Notes: a model not told the origin generated them from the letters alone. DNA of 64,000 bases from Marinobacter sediminum (GCF_023657445.1 NZ_JAGTWY010000001.1:186001-250000); one strand, 5' to 3'. Counted from the stretch's first letter, positions 29,948 to 38,560 are shown. A program made the numbers and translations.

Positions 29948-30751
29948 ATGGCTATGACCCTGATATACGTATTTGCTTCCTATCTTGCGCTGGGCGCTCT
30001 GGCCGGTACTCTCGCGGGTCTTTTCGGAATTGGCGGCGGGCTCGTCATCGTACCGGTTCTGATCTTCAGTTTCGGGTTGCAGGGCATCAGTTTCGAGATA
30101 GCTGCCCATCTGGCCGTAGGTACCTCATTGGCCACCATCGTTTTCACATCCATGAGTTCTATCCGATCCCATCAGAAACATGATGCTGTGCGTTGGGATA
30201 TCTTCCGCCCCATGACGGTTGGTATTGTCGTGGGTGCCGTGCTGGGCGCATGGTCCGCCGCAATGCTGAGCGGCCCGACCCTGGAGCTGGTTATCGGAGT
30301 GTTCGTGATCCTGGTCGCGATCAAAATGCTCACGGGGGCCAACCCCAAACCGGGGCGGGATGTTCCGGGCAAACCCGGGCTGGCTGCCTCTGGCGGCGTC
30401 ATAGGGTGGGCTTCCGCTATTTTCGGGATCGGCGGCGGTACCCTGACAGTGCCATACCTTAACTGGTGTAACGTGCGAATGCAGGAGACTGTGGGTACAT
30501 CTGCGGCCTGCGGCCTTCCAATTGCTGTTGCCGGTGCACTGGGTAACATCTGGACCGGTTGGGATCATCCAAATCTCCCCGAATACAGTGTGGGCTTTAT
30601 TTACCTGCCGGCCCTGCTCGGGATTATCATGACCAGTGTGCTTTTTGCCAGGGTGGGTGCGACTCTGGCTCACCGGCTGGATGCCGTGGTTTTAAAGCGA
30701 ATATTTGCCATTGTCCTGATTTTGGTGGGACTCCGTTTTCTTCTGAGCTGA
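29948..30751 (+). CDS. TauE/SafE family membrane permease
   Basis: A 267-aa protein of about eight membrane segments with the two family repeats [12 protein letters not shown] and [12 protein letters not shown]. Members export or take up sulfite, sulfoacetate or other small anions, but the substrate cannot be read from sequence. The ATG at 29948 gives the standard N-terminus ([16 protein letters not shown]); an upstream open frame to 29657 lies opposite the NRDE gene and is not used. It ends 10 bases before lgt and may share its transcript. Confidence 0.85.
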   Translation: MAMTLIYVFASYLALGALAGTLAGLFGIGGGLVIVPVLIFSFGLQGISFEIAAHLAVGTSLATIVFTSMSSIRSHQKHDAVRWDIFRPMTVGIVVGAVLGAWSAAMLSGPTLELVIGVFVILVAIKMLTGANPKPGRDVPGKPGLAASGGVIGWASAIFGIGGGTLTVPYLNWCNVRMQETVGTSAACGLPIAVAGALGNIWTGWDHPNLPEYSVGFIYLPALLGIIMTSVLFARVGATLAHRLDAVVLKRIFAIVLILVGLRFLLS

Positions 30752-30761
30752 GAGGTTGTCG

Positions 30762-31550
30762 ATGCTGCAGCATCCCCAGATAGATCCGGTGGCGATCGCC
30801 ATCGGTCCCCTCAAGATTCACTGGTATGGTTTGACCTACCTGGTTGGCTTTCTGGCCGGTTGGTGGCTGGGTCGTTTGCGTACACGCAAACCCTGGTCCC
30901 CGATCAACGAGGAACAGATGGGGGACCTGCTGTTCTATCTGGCCCTTGGGGTCATTCTTGGTGGCCGGTTCGGCTATGTGGTTTTCTATAACTTCGATAC
31001 ATTCCTGGCGGATCCGCTTTGGCTTTTCCGCGTCTGGGAGGGCGGCATGTCCTTCCATGGCGGTCTGCTTGGCGTGATGCTGGCGATGTGGTGGTACGGT
31101 CGCAAGGTGGATGCCGGGTTCTGGAAGATTGCTGATTTTGTCGCGCCGCTGGTCCCGGTTGGCCTGGGTGCGGGGCGTATCGGCAACTTTGTCAATGGCG
31201 AGCTCTGGGGCAAACCGACCGACGTCTCCTGGGGTATGGTATTCCCCACCGCGCCAGATGCCCTGGCCAGACACCCTTCCCAGCTTTACCAGTTTGCCCT
31301 GGAGGGCGTCGCCCTGTTCGTCATCCTGTGGTGGTTCTCTGCCAGGCCCCGCCCGCGAATGGCGGTGTCCGGGATGTTCCTGATCTTCTATGGGGTGTTC
31401 AGGTTCCTGGTGGAATTCGTACGGGAGCCGGACCCGCAACTTGGGTACCTGGCGTTTGACTGGCTAACGATGGGACAGGTGTTGTCGACACCGATGATTG
31501 TGGCGGGCGCCGCCCTGATGTTCATTGCTTACCGGAGAAATGCGGAATGA
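30762..31550 (+). CDS. lgt: Prolipoprotein diacylglyceryl transferase Lgt
   Basis: Lgt transfers diacylglycerol from phosphatidylglycerol to the lipobox cysteine of prolipoproteins in the inner membrane. The 262-aa product has FHGGLLGVM and the signature [17 protein letters not shown]. The ATG at 30762 follows GAGG; an in-frame TTG at 30756 is possible. The stop overlaps the thyA start as ATGA (31547-31550). Clients in this window include the lipoproteins at 52504 and 63264. Confidence 0.96.
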   Translation: MLQHPQIDPVAIAIGPLKIHWYGLTYLVGFLAGWWLGRLRTRKPWSPINEEQMGDLLFYLALGVILGGRFGYVVFYNFDTFLADPLWLFRVWEGGMSFHGGLLGVMLAMWWYGRKVDAGFWKIADFVAPLVPVGLGAGRIGNFVNGELWGKPTDVSWGMVFPTAPDALARHPSQLYQFALEGVALFVILWWFSARPRPRMAVSGMFLIFYGVFRFLVEFVREPDPQLGYLAFDWLTMGQVLSTPMIVAGAALMFIAYRRNAE

Positions 31551-32386
31551 AAGCCTATCTCGACCTGATGCAGGATGTTGTCGATAACGGATTTGATAAA
31601 GGTGACCGGACCGGTGTCGGCACCCGATCCGTATTCGGCCGCCAGGTTCGCTTCAACCTCAAGGACGGCTTTCCGCTGGTAACCACCAAGAAAGTTCATC
31701 TGCGCAGCATCATTTACGAACTGCTCTGGTTCCTGAACGGCTCTACGGACAACAACTGGCTGAAAGAGCGGAAGGTCTCAATCTGGAATGAGTGGGCGCT
31801 GGACGATGGTGATCTGGGGCCCATCTATGGCAAGCAGTGGCGTAGCTGGCATTGCCCGGATGGCCGCGTGGTTGACCAGATCAGCGAAGTGATTGAGCAG
31901 ATCCGCACCAAGCCCAATTCCCGCCGGCTGATTGTGTCTGCCTGGAATCCGGCGGAACTCCCGGACGAATCCATCGGGCCACAGGACAACGTGCGCGAAG
32001 GTCGCATGGCACTCGCCCCGTGCCACTGTCTGTTCCAGTTCTATGTTGCCGATGGCAAACTTTCCTGCCAGCTTTACCAGCGCAGTGCCGACCTGTTTCT
32101 GGGGGTGCCGTTCAATATTGCCTCCTATGCTTTGCTAACGCACATGATCGCCCAGCAATGTGATCTGGACGTTGGTGAGTTCGTGCATACTTTCGGCGAC
32201 TGTCACCTGTATCAGAACCACCTGACCGACGATATTGTCTTCGAACAGCTCAAACGCGAACCGCGGGCATTGCCGACGCTGGTGCTCAAGCGCAAGCCTG
32301 AATCGATCTTCGAGTACGAGCTCGAAGATTTCGAATTTGACGGCTACGAGCCGTATCCGGGTATCAAGGCGCCTATTGCGATCTAA
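31547..32386 (+). CDS. thyA: Thymidylate synthase ThyA
   Basis: ThyA methylates dUMP to dTMP with methylenetetrahydrofolate. The 279-aa product has [15 protein letters not shown], the active-site Cys159 in [11 protein letters not shown], and [12 protein letters not shown] plus the C-terminal dUMP contacts. It is about 15 residues longer than E. coli ThyA, mainly around residues 85-150. It is coupled to lgt by an ATGA overlap, and folA follows, so both enzymes of the folate-thymidylate cycle are together. Confidence 0.97.
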   Translation: MKAYLDLMQDVVDNGFDKGDRTGVGTRSVFGRQVRFNLKDGFPLVTTKKVHLRSIIYELLWFLNGSTDNNWLKERKVSIWNEWALDDGDLGPIYGKQWRSWHCPDGRVVDQISEVIEQIRTKPNSRRLIVSAWNPAELPDESIGPQDNVREGRMALAPCHCLFQFYVADGKLSCQLYQRSADLFLGVPFNIASYALLTHMIAQQCDLDVGEFVHTFGDCHLYQNHLTDDIVFEQLKREPRALPTLVLKRKPESIFEYELEDFEFDGYEPYPGIKAPIAI

Positions 32387-32415
32387 ATGTGAACTCCGTA
32401 ACAAGAGGACTCCAA

Positions 32416-32925
32416 ATGAGGAAAGCCCTCATAGTCGCCATGTCCCGCAACCGGGTCATCGGTCGCAACAACAACCTCCCCTGGTACCTGCCGGGCGACC
32501 TGCGTTACTTCAAGCAGGCCACCATGGGCAAACCCATCATAATGGGGCGCAAGACCTGGGATTCCATTGGCCGGCCATTGCCTGGACGGATGAACGTTGT
32601 GATTTCGCGGAACCCGGACTGGGCAGCGCCCGCCGGAACAGTGGCAGCAATGTCGTTGCAGGAAGCGTTGGTGAAGGCCGAGGCCCAGGCGGAACTGGAA
32701 GGTGGTGAGGAAGTGATGATTATCGGTGGCGGCCAGATCTATACCGAGGCCTTACCGATGGTGGATCGAATGTACGTTACCCAGGTGCACGCAGAGGTGG
32801 ACGGGGATGCCTTCTTTCCGGAAGTGAACTGGGATCAGTGGGAAGAAATCGGACGGGAGGATTTCTCCGCGTCCGATAACAATCCTTACGACTACAGCTT
32901 CGTCGTCTATCAGCGCCAGGCTTAA
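32416..32925 (+). CDS. folA: Dihydrofolate reductase FolA
   Basis: FolA reduces the dihydrofolate produced by ThyA. The 169-aa protein begins MRKALIVAMSRNRVIG and contains NNLPWYLPGDL, IMGRKTWDSIGRPLPGR, and GGGQIYTEAL, all standard DHFR features. The ATG at 32416 follows AAGAGGA; the frame open from 32389 is not needed. The stop (TAA) overlaps the stop of the opposing DEAD-box gene within a perfect 20-bp palindrome, so FolA ends in Arg-Gln-Ala, exactly like its neighbour. Confidence 0.95.
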   Translation: MRKALIVAMSRNRVIGRNNNLPWYLPGDLRYFKQATMGKPIIMGRKTWDSIGRPLPGRMNVVISRNPDWAAPAGTVAAMSLQEALVKAEAQAELEGGEEVMIIGGGQIYTEALPMVDRMYVTQVHAEVDGDAFFPEVNWDQWEEIGREDFSASDNNPYDYSFVVYQRQA

Positions 32926-32933
32926 GCCTGGCG
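32914..32933. repeat. Perfect 20-bp palindrome across the overlapping folA and DEAD-box stops
   Basis: The half-site CGCCAGGCTT is followed by its exact reverse complement. The TTAA centre holds TAA on both strands, and both genes read Arg-Gln-Ala-stop. In RNA from either strand it forms a 10-bp stem, possibly with the central bases as loop. There is no U-run, so termination by it alone is uncertain. Confidence 0.85.
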
Positions 32934-34448
32934 AGGTGGGCGTTTGCCAGCGGGCTTTCCGCCCTTGCCGGGGGGCTTGCCACGGCCGCCGGGGCCACCA
33001 GGGCCGCCACGGCCTTTCGGACCACCTTTCTTGAAGCCACCTTTCGGGCCCTTGCGATTCTCGCCCGGACGGCCGCCGCCTTTGCGATCACGGCGTGGCG
33101 GTGTGGTCGACATAGTGGGCAAAGCTTCCGGCTGTTCCAGGGGCAGGGAACCTGGCTGGGCAGCTTCCATCCAGCAAGCGAGGGCGCCAGCTACCATGGC
33201 CATATCCATGTCATTGCGCTCGGCAATTTCGTCCAGAAGCGACATCGCCTTGGCCAGTTTCTTGTCTTCCGCAAAGCCCAGCAGTTGGGATTCGAACTGC
33301 TGCTCCCGCATTTTCTTGAGCTCGACGGGAGACGGCAACTCGTAGGCTTCCATCGGCGAGTTCGTTGCGCGTTCAAGCGTTCGCAGCCAACTGCGCTCAC
33401 GGGGTGTGACCAGCAGGATCGCCTTGCCTTCGCGACCGGCGCGACCGGTACGGCCAACCCGGTGGATGTAAGCTTCAGTGTCGTAGGGGACGTCGTAGTT
33501 GATGACGTGCGTGATACGGGACACATCCAGACCGCGCGCAGCCACATCGGTGGCAACAATAATGTCTTTCTTGCCGCGCTTCAGGTCTTCAACAGTCTGT
33601 TCCCGCTGGCGTTGGTTCAGATCTCCGCTCAGGGGCGCGACCGCATGGCCACGAGCCGAAAGCTTCTCGGCCAGCATGGTGGTTTCCGCTTTGGTGCGCA
33701 CAAAAATAATGGCGGCATCGATCGGCTCAACTTCCAGAATGCGGGTCAGGGCATCCAGCTTGCGCTCGGCGTAGACGGGCAATACGAACTGTGAAATTCG
33801 TTCAACGGTGCGGGTCTCGCTCTCAATCCTCACTTCTGTTGCGTTGCGAAGATAGGTTTGGGCGACCTTCTTGATCTGCGGCGGCATGGTGGCGGAGAAC
33901 AGGGCGCGCTGACAGTTGTCCGGCGTCTTGGCCAGAATGGCTTCAACATCGTCAATGAAGCCCATGCGGAGCATTTCGTCCGCTTCATCCAGCACCAGTG
34001 CCTTCAGGCTGTCGAGTTTCAGTGTGCCTTTGCGCAGGTGGTCGAGCATGCGACCAGGCGTGCCAACGATAACCTGGGCACCGCGCCTCAGGCCCTTGAT
34101 CTGCGGATAGAAATCCTGGCCACCGTAAATCGGCAGCACATGGAAATGACGGAACTTGCTGGCATAGGTGGTAAAGGCTTCAGCCACCTGAATGGCCAGC
34201 TCACGCGTGGGTGCCAGCACCAGAATCTGGGGTTCGCTGACAGAGGCGTCAATCCGGCTCAGTAAAGGCAGCGCAAAGGCGGCGGTTTTGCCGGTGCCGG
34301 TCTGGGCAACGCCCAGAAGATGGTTGCCGGCCAGCAGTGCGGGGATGGCCTGAGCCTGGATGGGAGATGGTTTTTCATAGCCAACAGCGGTCACGGCTTC
34401 AAGTACGGCCGGGTCCAGACCAAGTTCGGCAAAGGACAATTCAGACAT
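32922..34448 (-). CDS. DEAD-box ATP-dependent RNA helicase (DeaD/CsdA-like)
   Basis: A 508-aa RNA helicase with the Q motif region (YEKPSPIQAQAIPALLAG), Walker A AQTGTGKT, DEAD in VLDEADEML, SAT, and HRVGRTGRAG. After the two RecA domains comes a linker (QFESQLLGFAEDKK...) like DeaD and a Gly/Arg/Lys/Pro-rich tail of about 55 residues suited to RNA binding. It is shorter than E. coli DeaD. Roles in ribosome assembly or cold adaptation are expected from the family. The leader has a TATAAT and a 17-bp palindrome that may regulate it. Confidence 0.88.
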   Translation of the reverse strand: MSELSFAELGLDPAVLEAVTAVGYEKPSPIQAQAIPALLAGNHLLGVAQTGTGKTAAFALPLLSRIDASVSEPQILVLAPTRELAIQVAEAFTTYASKFRHFHVLPIYGGQDFYPQIKGLRRGAQVIVGTPGRMLDHLRKGTLKLDSLKALVLDEADEMLRMGFIDDVEAILAKTPDNCQRALFSATMPPQIKKVAQTYLRNATEVRIESETRTVERISQFVLPVYAERKLDALTRILEVEPIDAAIIFVRTKAETTMLAEKLSARGHAVAPLSGDLNQRQREQTVEDLKRGKKDIIVATDVAARGLDVSRITHVINYDVPYDTEAYIHRVGRTGRAGREGKAILLVTPRERSWLRTLERATNSPMEAYELPSPVELKKMREQQFESQLLGFAEDKKLAKAMSLLDEIAERNDMDMAMVAGALACWMEAAQPGSLPLEQPEALPTMSTTPPRRDRKGGGRPGENRKGPKGGFKKGGPKGRGGPGGPGGRGKPPGKGGKPAGKRPPRQA

Positions 34449-34475
34449 TTATTTACTCGGAATTCGGGAGGTAAA

Positions 34476-34492
34476 GCATTGCCAGGCAATGC
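34476..34492 (-). promoter_or_regulatory. Palindrome in the leader of the DEAD-box gene
   Basis: GCATTGCC and GGCAATGC flank one central base, 28 bases upstream of the start codon and just downstream of a TATAAT. It could be an operator or an RNA hairpin near the 5' end of the mRNA; no binding protein is known to me for this site. Confidence 0.45.
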
Positions 34493-34505
34493 ATGATGTG
34501 CCGAC

Positions 34506-34511
34506 ATTATA
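34506..34511 (-). promoter_or_regulatory. Consensus -10 hexamer upstream of the DEAD-box gene
   Basis: TATAAT on the minus strand, 58 bases before the ATG. No clear -35 element lies 16-18 bases upstream, so it is an incomplete promoter call. Confidence 0.4.
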
Positions 34512-34645
34512 GCCACTTTAGCGCTATTTTAATACGCAAATTCCGGAGGGCTCGGTAGGTAGTTGCCGGTGCGCCATTATTGCTTTGCTAACGTATCTGC
34601 GGCAGTCTTCTTTTTTCCCGATAGGTTGCTAACAGGAATGCACGA

Positions 34646-35434
34646 ATGACCTTTGATCAGTTGTTGTCGGCCGGCCGTGCCGGCGAAGAGCTTGTCATGC
34701 CCCCAAGCTGGGCGCAGGGACGAGCCACCTTTGGTGGCCTGGTGACTGCGCTCATATTCGATCGGATGCAGAATCTGGTGGCTCCTGGCCGTGCCATGCG
34801 GTCCATGCAGGTGTCTTTTGTGGCGCCAGTAGAGCCCGGGGTGCCGGTGACGTTCCATGCCGACCTGCTTCGGGAAGGTCGGGCTGTCAGCCAGGTAGAG
34901 GGCCGAATTGTCCAGAAGGGAGAACCGCGGCTGGTTTGTATGGCCAGTTTTGGTGGTGATCGGGAGTCGGCGGTACGAGTTGAGGGTCTGCCTGCACCGG
35001 AAGCGGCGCCCGTGGACCATTGCCAGGGCTTGCCCTATATCGAAGGCGTCACCCCGGAATTTACCCGGCATATCGAAATGCGATGGGTATTCGGAAACAT
35101 GCCGTTCACCGGTAAGGGTGGCCGCGAAATGGGCGGCTGGATGCGTTTCAGGGAAACGCCGGAGGCCATTTCTGACGCCCACCTTGTGGCTTTGATCGAC
35201 GCCTGGCCGGCCCCGGTTCTCCCCCACCTCAAATCAAGGGTGCCGGCAAGTTCACTATCCTGGGCCCTGGATATTCTTCACCCAAGACCAGCAGTTGAGC
35301 CTGGCGACTGGCTGCTTTACAAAGCGAGTATTGATCAGGCCGGTGATGGCTACTGTCACTTTCAGGCAAGTATCTGGACACCGAGAGGCGAGTTGCTGGC
35401 GCTTAGCCGGCAGACAGTCACCGTATTTGGTTAA
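34646..35434 (+). CDS. Acyl-CoA thioesterase-like protein (TesB-type double hotdog)
   Basis: The 262-aa sequence resembles two-domain hotdog thioesterases: FGGLVTALIFDRMQ and SMQVSFVAPVEPGVPV in the first half, and a second half with LPHLKSRVPASSLSWALDILHP and WLLYKASIDQAGDGYCHF. Such proteins hydrolyse acyl-CoA, but the chain specificity is unknown. The ATG follows CAGGAA. It stands alone and converges on the dehalogenase homologue, with a strong hairpin in between. Confidence 0.75.
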   Translation: MTFDQLLSAGRAGEELVMPPSWAQGRATFGGLVTALIFDRMQNLVAPGRAMRSMQVSFVAPVEPGVPVTFHADLLREGRAVSQVEGRIVQKGEPRLVCMASFGGDRESAVRVEGLPAPEAAPVDHCQGLPYIEGVTPEFTRHIEMRWVFGNMPFTGKGGREMGGWMRFRETPEAISDAHLVALIDAWPAPVLPHLKSRVPASSLSWALDILHPRPAVEPGDWLLYKASIDQAGDGYCHFQASIWTPRGELLALSRQTVTVFG

Positions 35435-35454
35435 ACGACCTGTTTAAACCCGCA

Positions 35455-35484
35455 CAGAAGTGGCAGCTCAGGCTGCCATTTCTG
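35455..35484. terminator. Long hairpin between convergent thioesterase and dehalogenase genes
   Basis: TGGCAGC (35461-35467) pairs with GCTGCCA (35472-35478) around a 4-base loop. The outer CAGAA and TTCTG extend the stem to 13 pairs with one G-T step. It covers the dehalogenase stop codon. No U-run follows, so it is more a convergent-end hairpin than a classical terminator. Confidence 0.55.
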
Positions 35485-36367
35485 CTTTCAGGGCGTCGTT
35501 GATAATGCGGGCGAAGTCTTCCGGAGAATCTTCCTGCAAAAAATGGCCGCCGCGGAGCGTTATGTGCGGCTGGCCGTGGGCACCCGGGATTCGGCGTTGC
35601 ATATAGCGATCGCCGCCGCGGGTAATGGGGTCTCCGTTACTGAAACAGGTTATGAACGGCTTCTTCCACTTTTCCAGTACTCGCCATGCCGCTTTGTTGG
35701 CTCCGCTGGATGGATCCGCTCCAGAGACCGGAACCAGCTTCGGAAACGCCCGGGCCCCGGCCTTGTAGTCAGGCGCCGGAAACGGTGCTTCGTAAGCGGC
35801 CAGTTCACCCTTTGAAAGTGTGCGTTCGGTTCCCAGTTGGACGATGCGACCTACGGGGAACCAGGGGCTGTGCGTGGCAAAAGCTTTCCAGAGGGAAAAG
35901 ACAGTCGGAATCCGGTTTTCGCCGGTCGGAAGCATGCCGTTACCGACAATGATGCGACTAAAGCGCTGAGGGTTTGCCGCAGCCAGTCTTAACCCAAGCA
36001 GCGACCCCCAATTCTGGCACACCAGTGTGATGTTTTTGAGGTTCAGAGTTTCCAGCCAACTGGTCAGCCACGCCATGTGTCGATCATAGCTGTAATCCGC
36101 CACTGAGGCTGGTTTGTCCGACTTCCCGAAACCGATGAGATCCGGTGCCAGTACCCGGTGCCCTGCATTCGCTACCAGCGGAATCATATGCCGGTAAAGA
36201 TAAGACCACGAGGGCTCGCCGTGCAGCATCAGCACTGGTGAGGCACACTCAGGGCCTTCATCGACGTAGTGCATCCTCAGGTTGGGATCCACGTCCAGAT
36301 AGTGGGGGGCAAAAGGGTAATCCGGAAGTCCTGCGAAGCGGGCTTCATCGGTTCTCAGAATACGCAT
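35468..36367 (-). CDS. Haloalkane dehalogenase homologue with Asn at the nucleophile position
   Basis: A 299-aa alpha/beta hydrolase closest in pattern to subfamily I haloalkane dehalogenases. It has HGEPSW (49-54) for the oxyanion region and LIGFGKSDKP. In the family the nucleophile sits in QDWGG; here it is QNWGS, with Asn119 (codon AAT, 36011-36013) in place of Asp. The halide-binding Trp120, a candidate acid Asp246 and the base His275 (GGHFLQED) remain. So the fold is clear but hydrolytic dehalogenation is doubtful. The ATG at 36367 has only a weak ribosome site. The 146-base stretch between this start and the next gene shows no clear promoter. Confidence 0.8.
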   Translation of the reverse strand: MRILRTDEARFAGLPDYPFAPHYLDVDPNLRMHYVDEGPECASPVLMLHGEPSWSYLYRHMIPLVANAGHRVLAPDLIGFGKSDKPASVADYSYDRHMAWLTSWLETLNLKNITLVCQNWGSLLGLRLAAANPQRFSRIIVGNGMLPTGENRIPTVFSLWKAFATHSPWFPVGRIVQLGTERTLSKGELAAYEAPFPAPDYKAGARAFPKLVPVSGADPSSGANKAAWRVLEKWKKPFITCFSNGDPITRGGDRYMQRRIPGAHGQPHITLRGGHFLQEDSPEDFARIINDALKAEMAA

Positions 36368-36513
36368 GCCATCGACTGTCCTGACTGATTGGTTGCGTGA
36401 TTGTCGGAACCTGCCGTTTCCGGGTATTCCCTAAGACAATCGTCAAAGATCAGGATAAATCAGATGGAAATTTTGTGTGTTTGAGTTGCGTAACAGAGCG
36501 TTGCCGCTTTGAA

Positions 36514-36768
36514 TCAGGAGGCGAGTCCGAATAGTTTTTCCGGGTTGTCAATTCGGGCCATGGCCTCGTCACAGCAGTTTACGGCACCGCAATCATCGGC
36601 GGAGCAAAGACCAATGGTTTTGCACCCGGTCGCCTGCTGGTTATCGCTCCCGTTCTGAAATATCCGGGCACGGGAAAGAATGGAGCGGCAGTGGCCACAG
36701 AGCAGGGTAGGTACTGCACTGTTTTCGACTAAAACAGCGGTGTAATGTTGTGGTTCGGTCATACTCAT
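36514..36768 (-). CDS. Small cysteine-rich protein of unknown function
   Basis: An 84-aa product with seven cysteines (24, 27, 49, 55, 60, 65, 66), including CGHC and CSADDC/NCC clusters that could bind zinc or an iron-sulfur centre. AGGAGG lies 6 bases before the ATG at 36768, strong support for translation from there and not from 36813. I do not recognise the family. A REP-like inverted repeat sits just upstream. It may be co-oriented with the unknown gene at 36843-37193, but the repeat separates them. Confidence 0.6.
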   Translation of the reverse strand: MSMTEPQHYTAVLVENSAVPTLLCGHCRSILSRARIFQNGSDNQQATGCKTIGLCSADDCGAVNCCDEAMARIDNPEKLFGLAS

Positions 36769-36796
36769 TAAAATCCTCCTGATAACTCCCAGCATA

Positions 36797-36828
36797 GGGA
36801 CAGAGTGTGACAAGTCTAAGTCTGTCCC
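36797..36828. repeat. REP-like inverted repeat
   Basis: GGGACAGA and TCTGTCCC are perfect 8-base arms around a 16-base centre containing GACAAGTCT. The form and the GGGACAGA arm resemble REP/BIME elements common between genes in gammaproteobacteria. A related half-site (CATAGGACAGACACG) occurs at 55784-55798. Confidence 0.5.
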
Positions 36829-36842
36829 GCTGTGTATACGGA

Positions 36843-37193
36843 TCAGTTGTCCGGATCGACCAGCGGGCGGCGGTTGGAGCGCTTATCTTCCCAATCAAGC
36901 TCTTTTGGATCGTACCAGCCAATGCCGTCGAGTACTTTCTCACGGGTCGTCGGGGAGAGGGTTGGCCACAGCTCCTGAAAATCTTCCAGCCCCTTTTCTC
37001 TCTGCCTTTGCTGTTTGCTCTGGAGCCGGTTGATCGTGCGCGGCAGATGGAGGGCTTCACCAAGCTGACCGGGTACCAGAACCTCCTGCCCCATGACCTT
37101 GCGGCGATGGGTGCGGGCTGCCAGTACCCTGCGTAGCTCAACAGCGGCCTCAACAGCGGTTTCTGTGGTAAAGGTTTCCAGTTCCAACAACAT
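36843..37193 (-). CDS. Hypothetical protein
   Basis: A 116-aa soluble, charged product. The N-terminal half is helical (TAVEAAVELRRVLAARTHRR), followed by RTINRLQSKQQRQREKG and a Trp/Pro-containing acidic-basic end. No known motif is recognised. It is chosen over overlapping frames (for example 36641-37153, 170 aa) because its composition is that of an ordinary soluble protein and it does not run through the REP-like repeat. The ribosome site (ACAGGT) is weak. Confidence 0.5.
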   Translation of the reverse strand: MLLELETFTTETAVEAAVELRRVLAARTHRRKVMGQEVLVPGQLGEALHLPRTINRLQSKQQRQREKGLEDFQELWPTLSPTTREKVLDGIGWYDPKELDWEDKRSNRRPLVDPDN

Positions 37194-37336
37194 GACCTGT
37201 TTAATGGCTGATCAGTAACCGTTCACTATAACCTGAAGCGGACTACAGTGGCCATGCCACCGTGATACGCTAGTGCCCAGAGGGTATGGCGGCCCCCTAA
37301 TCAACCGCTTCAACTTGCTCGGGGAAAACAAGGATT

Positions 37337-38437
37337 ATGTACGCAAAACTCGAAACACGGACTTTTCTGGCGATGCTGGTGGGGGTTTCCCTGGCTTTCG
37401 TGTTTCTTATGAAGCCTTTCTTCGGCCCGATCTTCTGGGCTGTGGCCATTGCGCTTATTTTTCATCCGGTCCAGCAGTTGCTGGTTCGAAAGCTGGGGGA
37501 TCGGCCGAATCTTAACGCGCTGATCACGCTTGCGATCTGCATGGTCATTGTGGTGATCCCGGTGCTTGTCCTGGTGACGTCGCTTATTGCAGAGGGAGTG
37601 GCTCTGTATCAGCAGATCCAGAGCGGAGAAATCCGCCCCGGAGAATACATAGATCAGGTGAACCAGTCGTTCCCGGCGATACAGCATTTTCTGGCTCAGT
37701 TTGACGTCAGTTTTGCGGAACTGAGGGATCGTACCGTCAGCGCCTTTGTTGGCGGTAGTCAGTTCCTGGCAAAGCAGGCGCTTGGCTTTGGCCAGAATAC
37801 GTTTCAGTTTTTCCTTGGGCTTGCGCTGATGGTCTACCTTGCCTTTTTCCTTTTGCGGGACGGCAGCAAGCTGGTGGAGCTTATTATTCATGCCTTGCCG
37901 CTAGGCGATGAACGGGAGCGCCTGTTGTTCGCGAAGTTCGCCGAAGTGACTCGCGCAACCGTAAAGGGCAATCTGTTGATTGCGATTATTCAGGGCGCGT
38001 TGGGGGGCATTATTTTCTGGATTCTTGGAATCGAGGGAGCCCTGCTTTGGGGTGTGGTGATGTCGATCTTCTCCCTGTTACCTGCGGTGGGCGCCGCGTT
38101 GGTGTGGGTGCCCGCAGCGATTTATCTGGCGGCTGTCGGAGATGTGATTGAAGCCGTGGTACTGACGACTTTCGGGGTCGTGGTCATTGGTCTCGCGGAC
38201 AATTTGCTGCGCCCTCTGCTGGTTGGCAGGGATACCAAGCTGCCTGACTATATTGTGCTGCTGTCGACACTGGGTGGCATTGTTATGTTCGGTGTGAATG
38301 GTTTTGTTATGGGCCCTCTTGTGGCGGCTCTCTTCATGGCGTTCTGGGGTATATTCATTCGTGAGTTCGGACATGAAGCTCAGTCAGGGAAGCGTGTCAC
38401 AAAAGGCTCGGAGAGTGCGGACCCCGACGCCGGTTAA
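37337..38437 (+). CDS. AI-2E family transporter (PerM-like membrane protein)
   Basis: A 366-aa inner-membrane protein with about eight hydrophobic segments. Family features are an N-terminal pair of segments, an extended loop (residues 80-145), and C-terminal segments with ADNLLRPLLVGRDTKLPDYIVLL in pieces: DNLLRPLLVG and TKLPDYIVLLSTLGG. Members include TqsA-like AI-2 exporters and Na+/H+ antiporter-like proteins; the substrate is unknown. AAGGA is close to the ATG. No quorum-sensing gene is adjacent. Confidence 0.85.
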   Translation: MYAKLETRTFLAMLVGVSLAFVFLMKPFFGPIFWAVAIALIFHPVQQLLVRKLGDRPNLNALITLAICMVIVVIPVLVLVTSLIAEGVALYQQIQSGEIRPGEYIDQVNQSFPAIQHFLAQFDVSFAELRDRTVSAFVGGSQFLAKQALGFGQNTFQFFLGLALMVYLAFFLLRDGSKLVELIIHALPLGDERERLLFAKFAEVTRATVKGNLLIAIIQGALGGIIFWILGIEGALLWGVVMSIFSLLPAVGAALVWVPAAIYLAAVGDVIEAVVLTTFGVVVIGLADNLLRPLLVGRDTKLPDYIVLLSTLGGIVMFGVNGFVMGPLVAALFMAFWGIFIREFGHEAQSGKRVTKGSESADPDAG

Positions 38438-38560
38438 AGTGACTTGTCACTAAAGTGTGATACGATTTTCATTGTTTGCCCCAGCTTGTGGAGATAGGCA
38501 CCACATAACAAAAAAGAAACAGGTATCGGTGAGATATCAGGAGTAATGCAGGTGAGTACC

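Noticed and set aside
36641..37153. 170-aa minus-strand frame in the accessory block
   Set aside because: It crosses the REP-like repeat and overlaps two better-supported genes in other frames.
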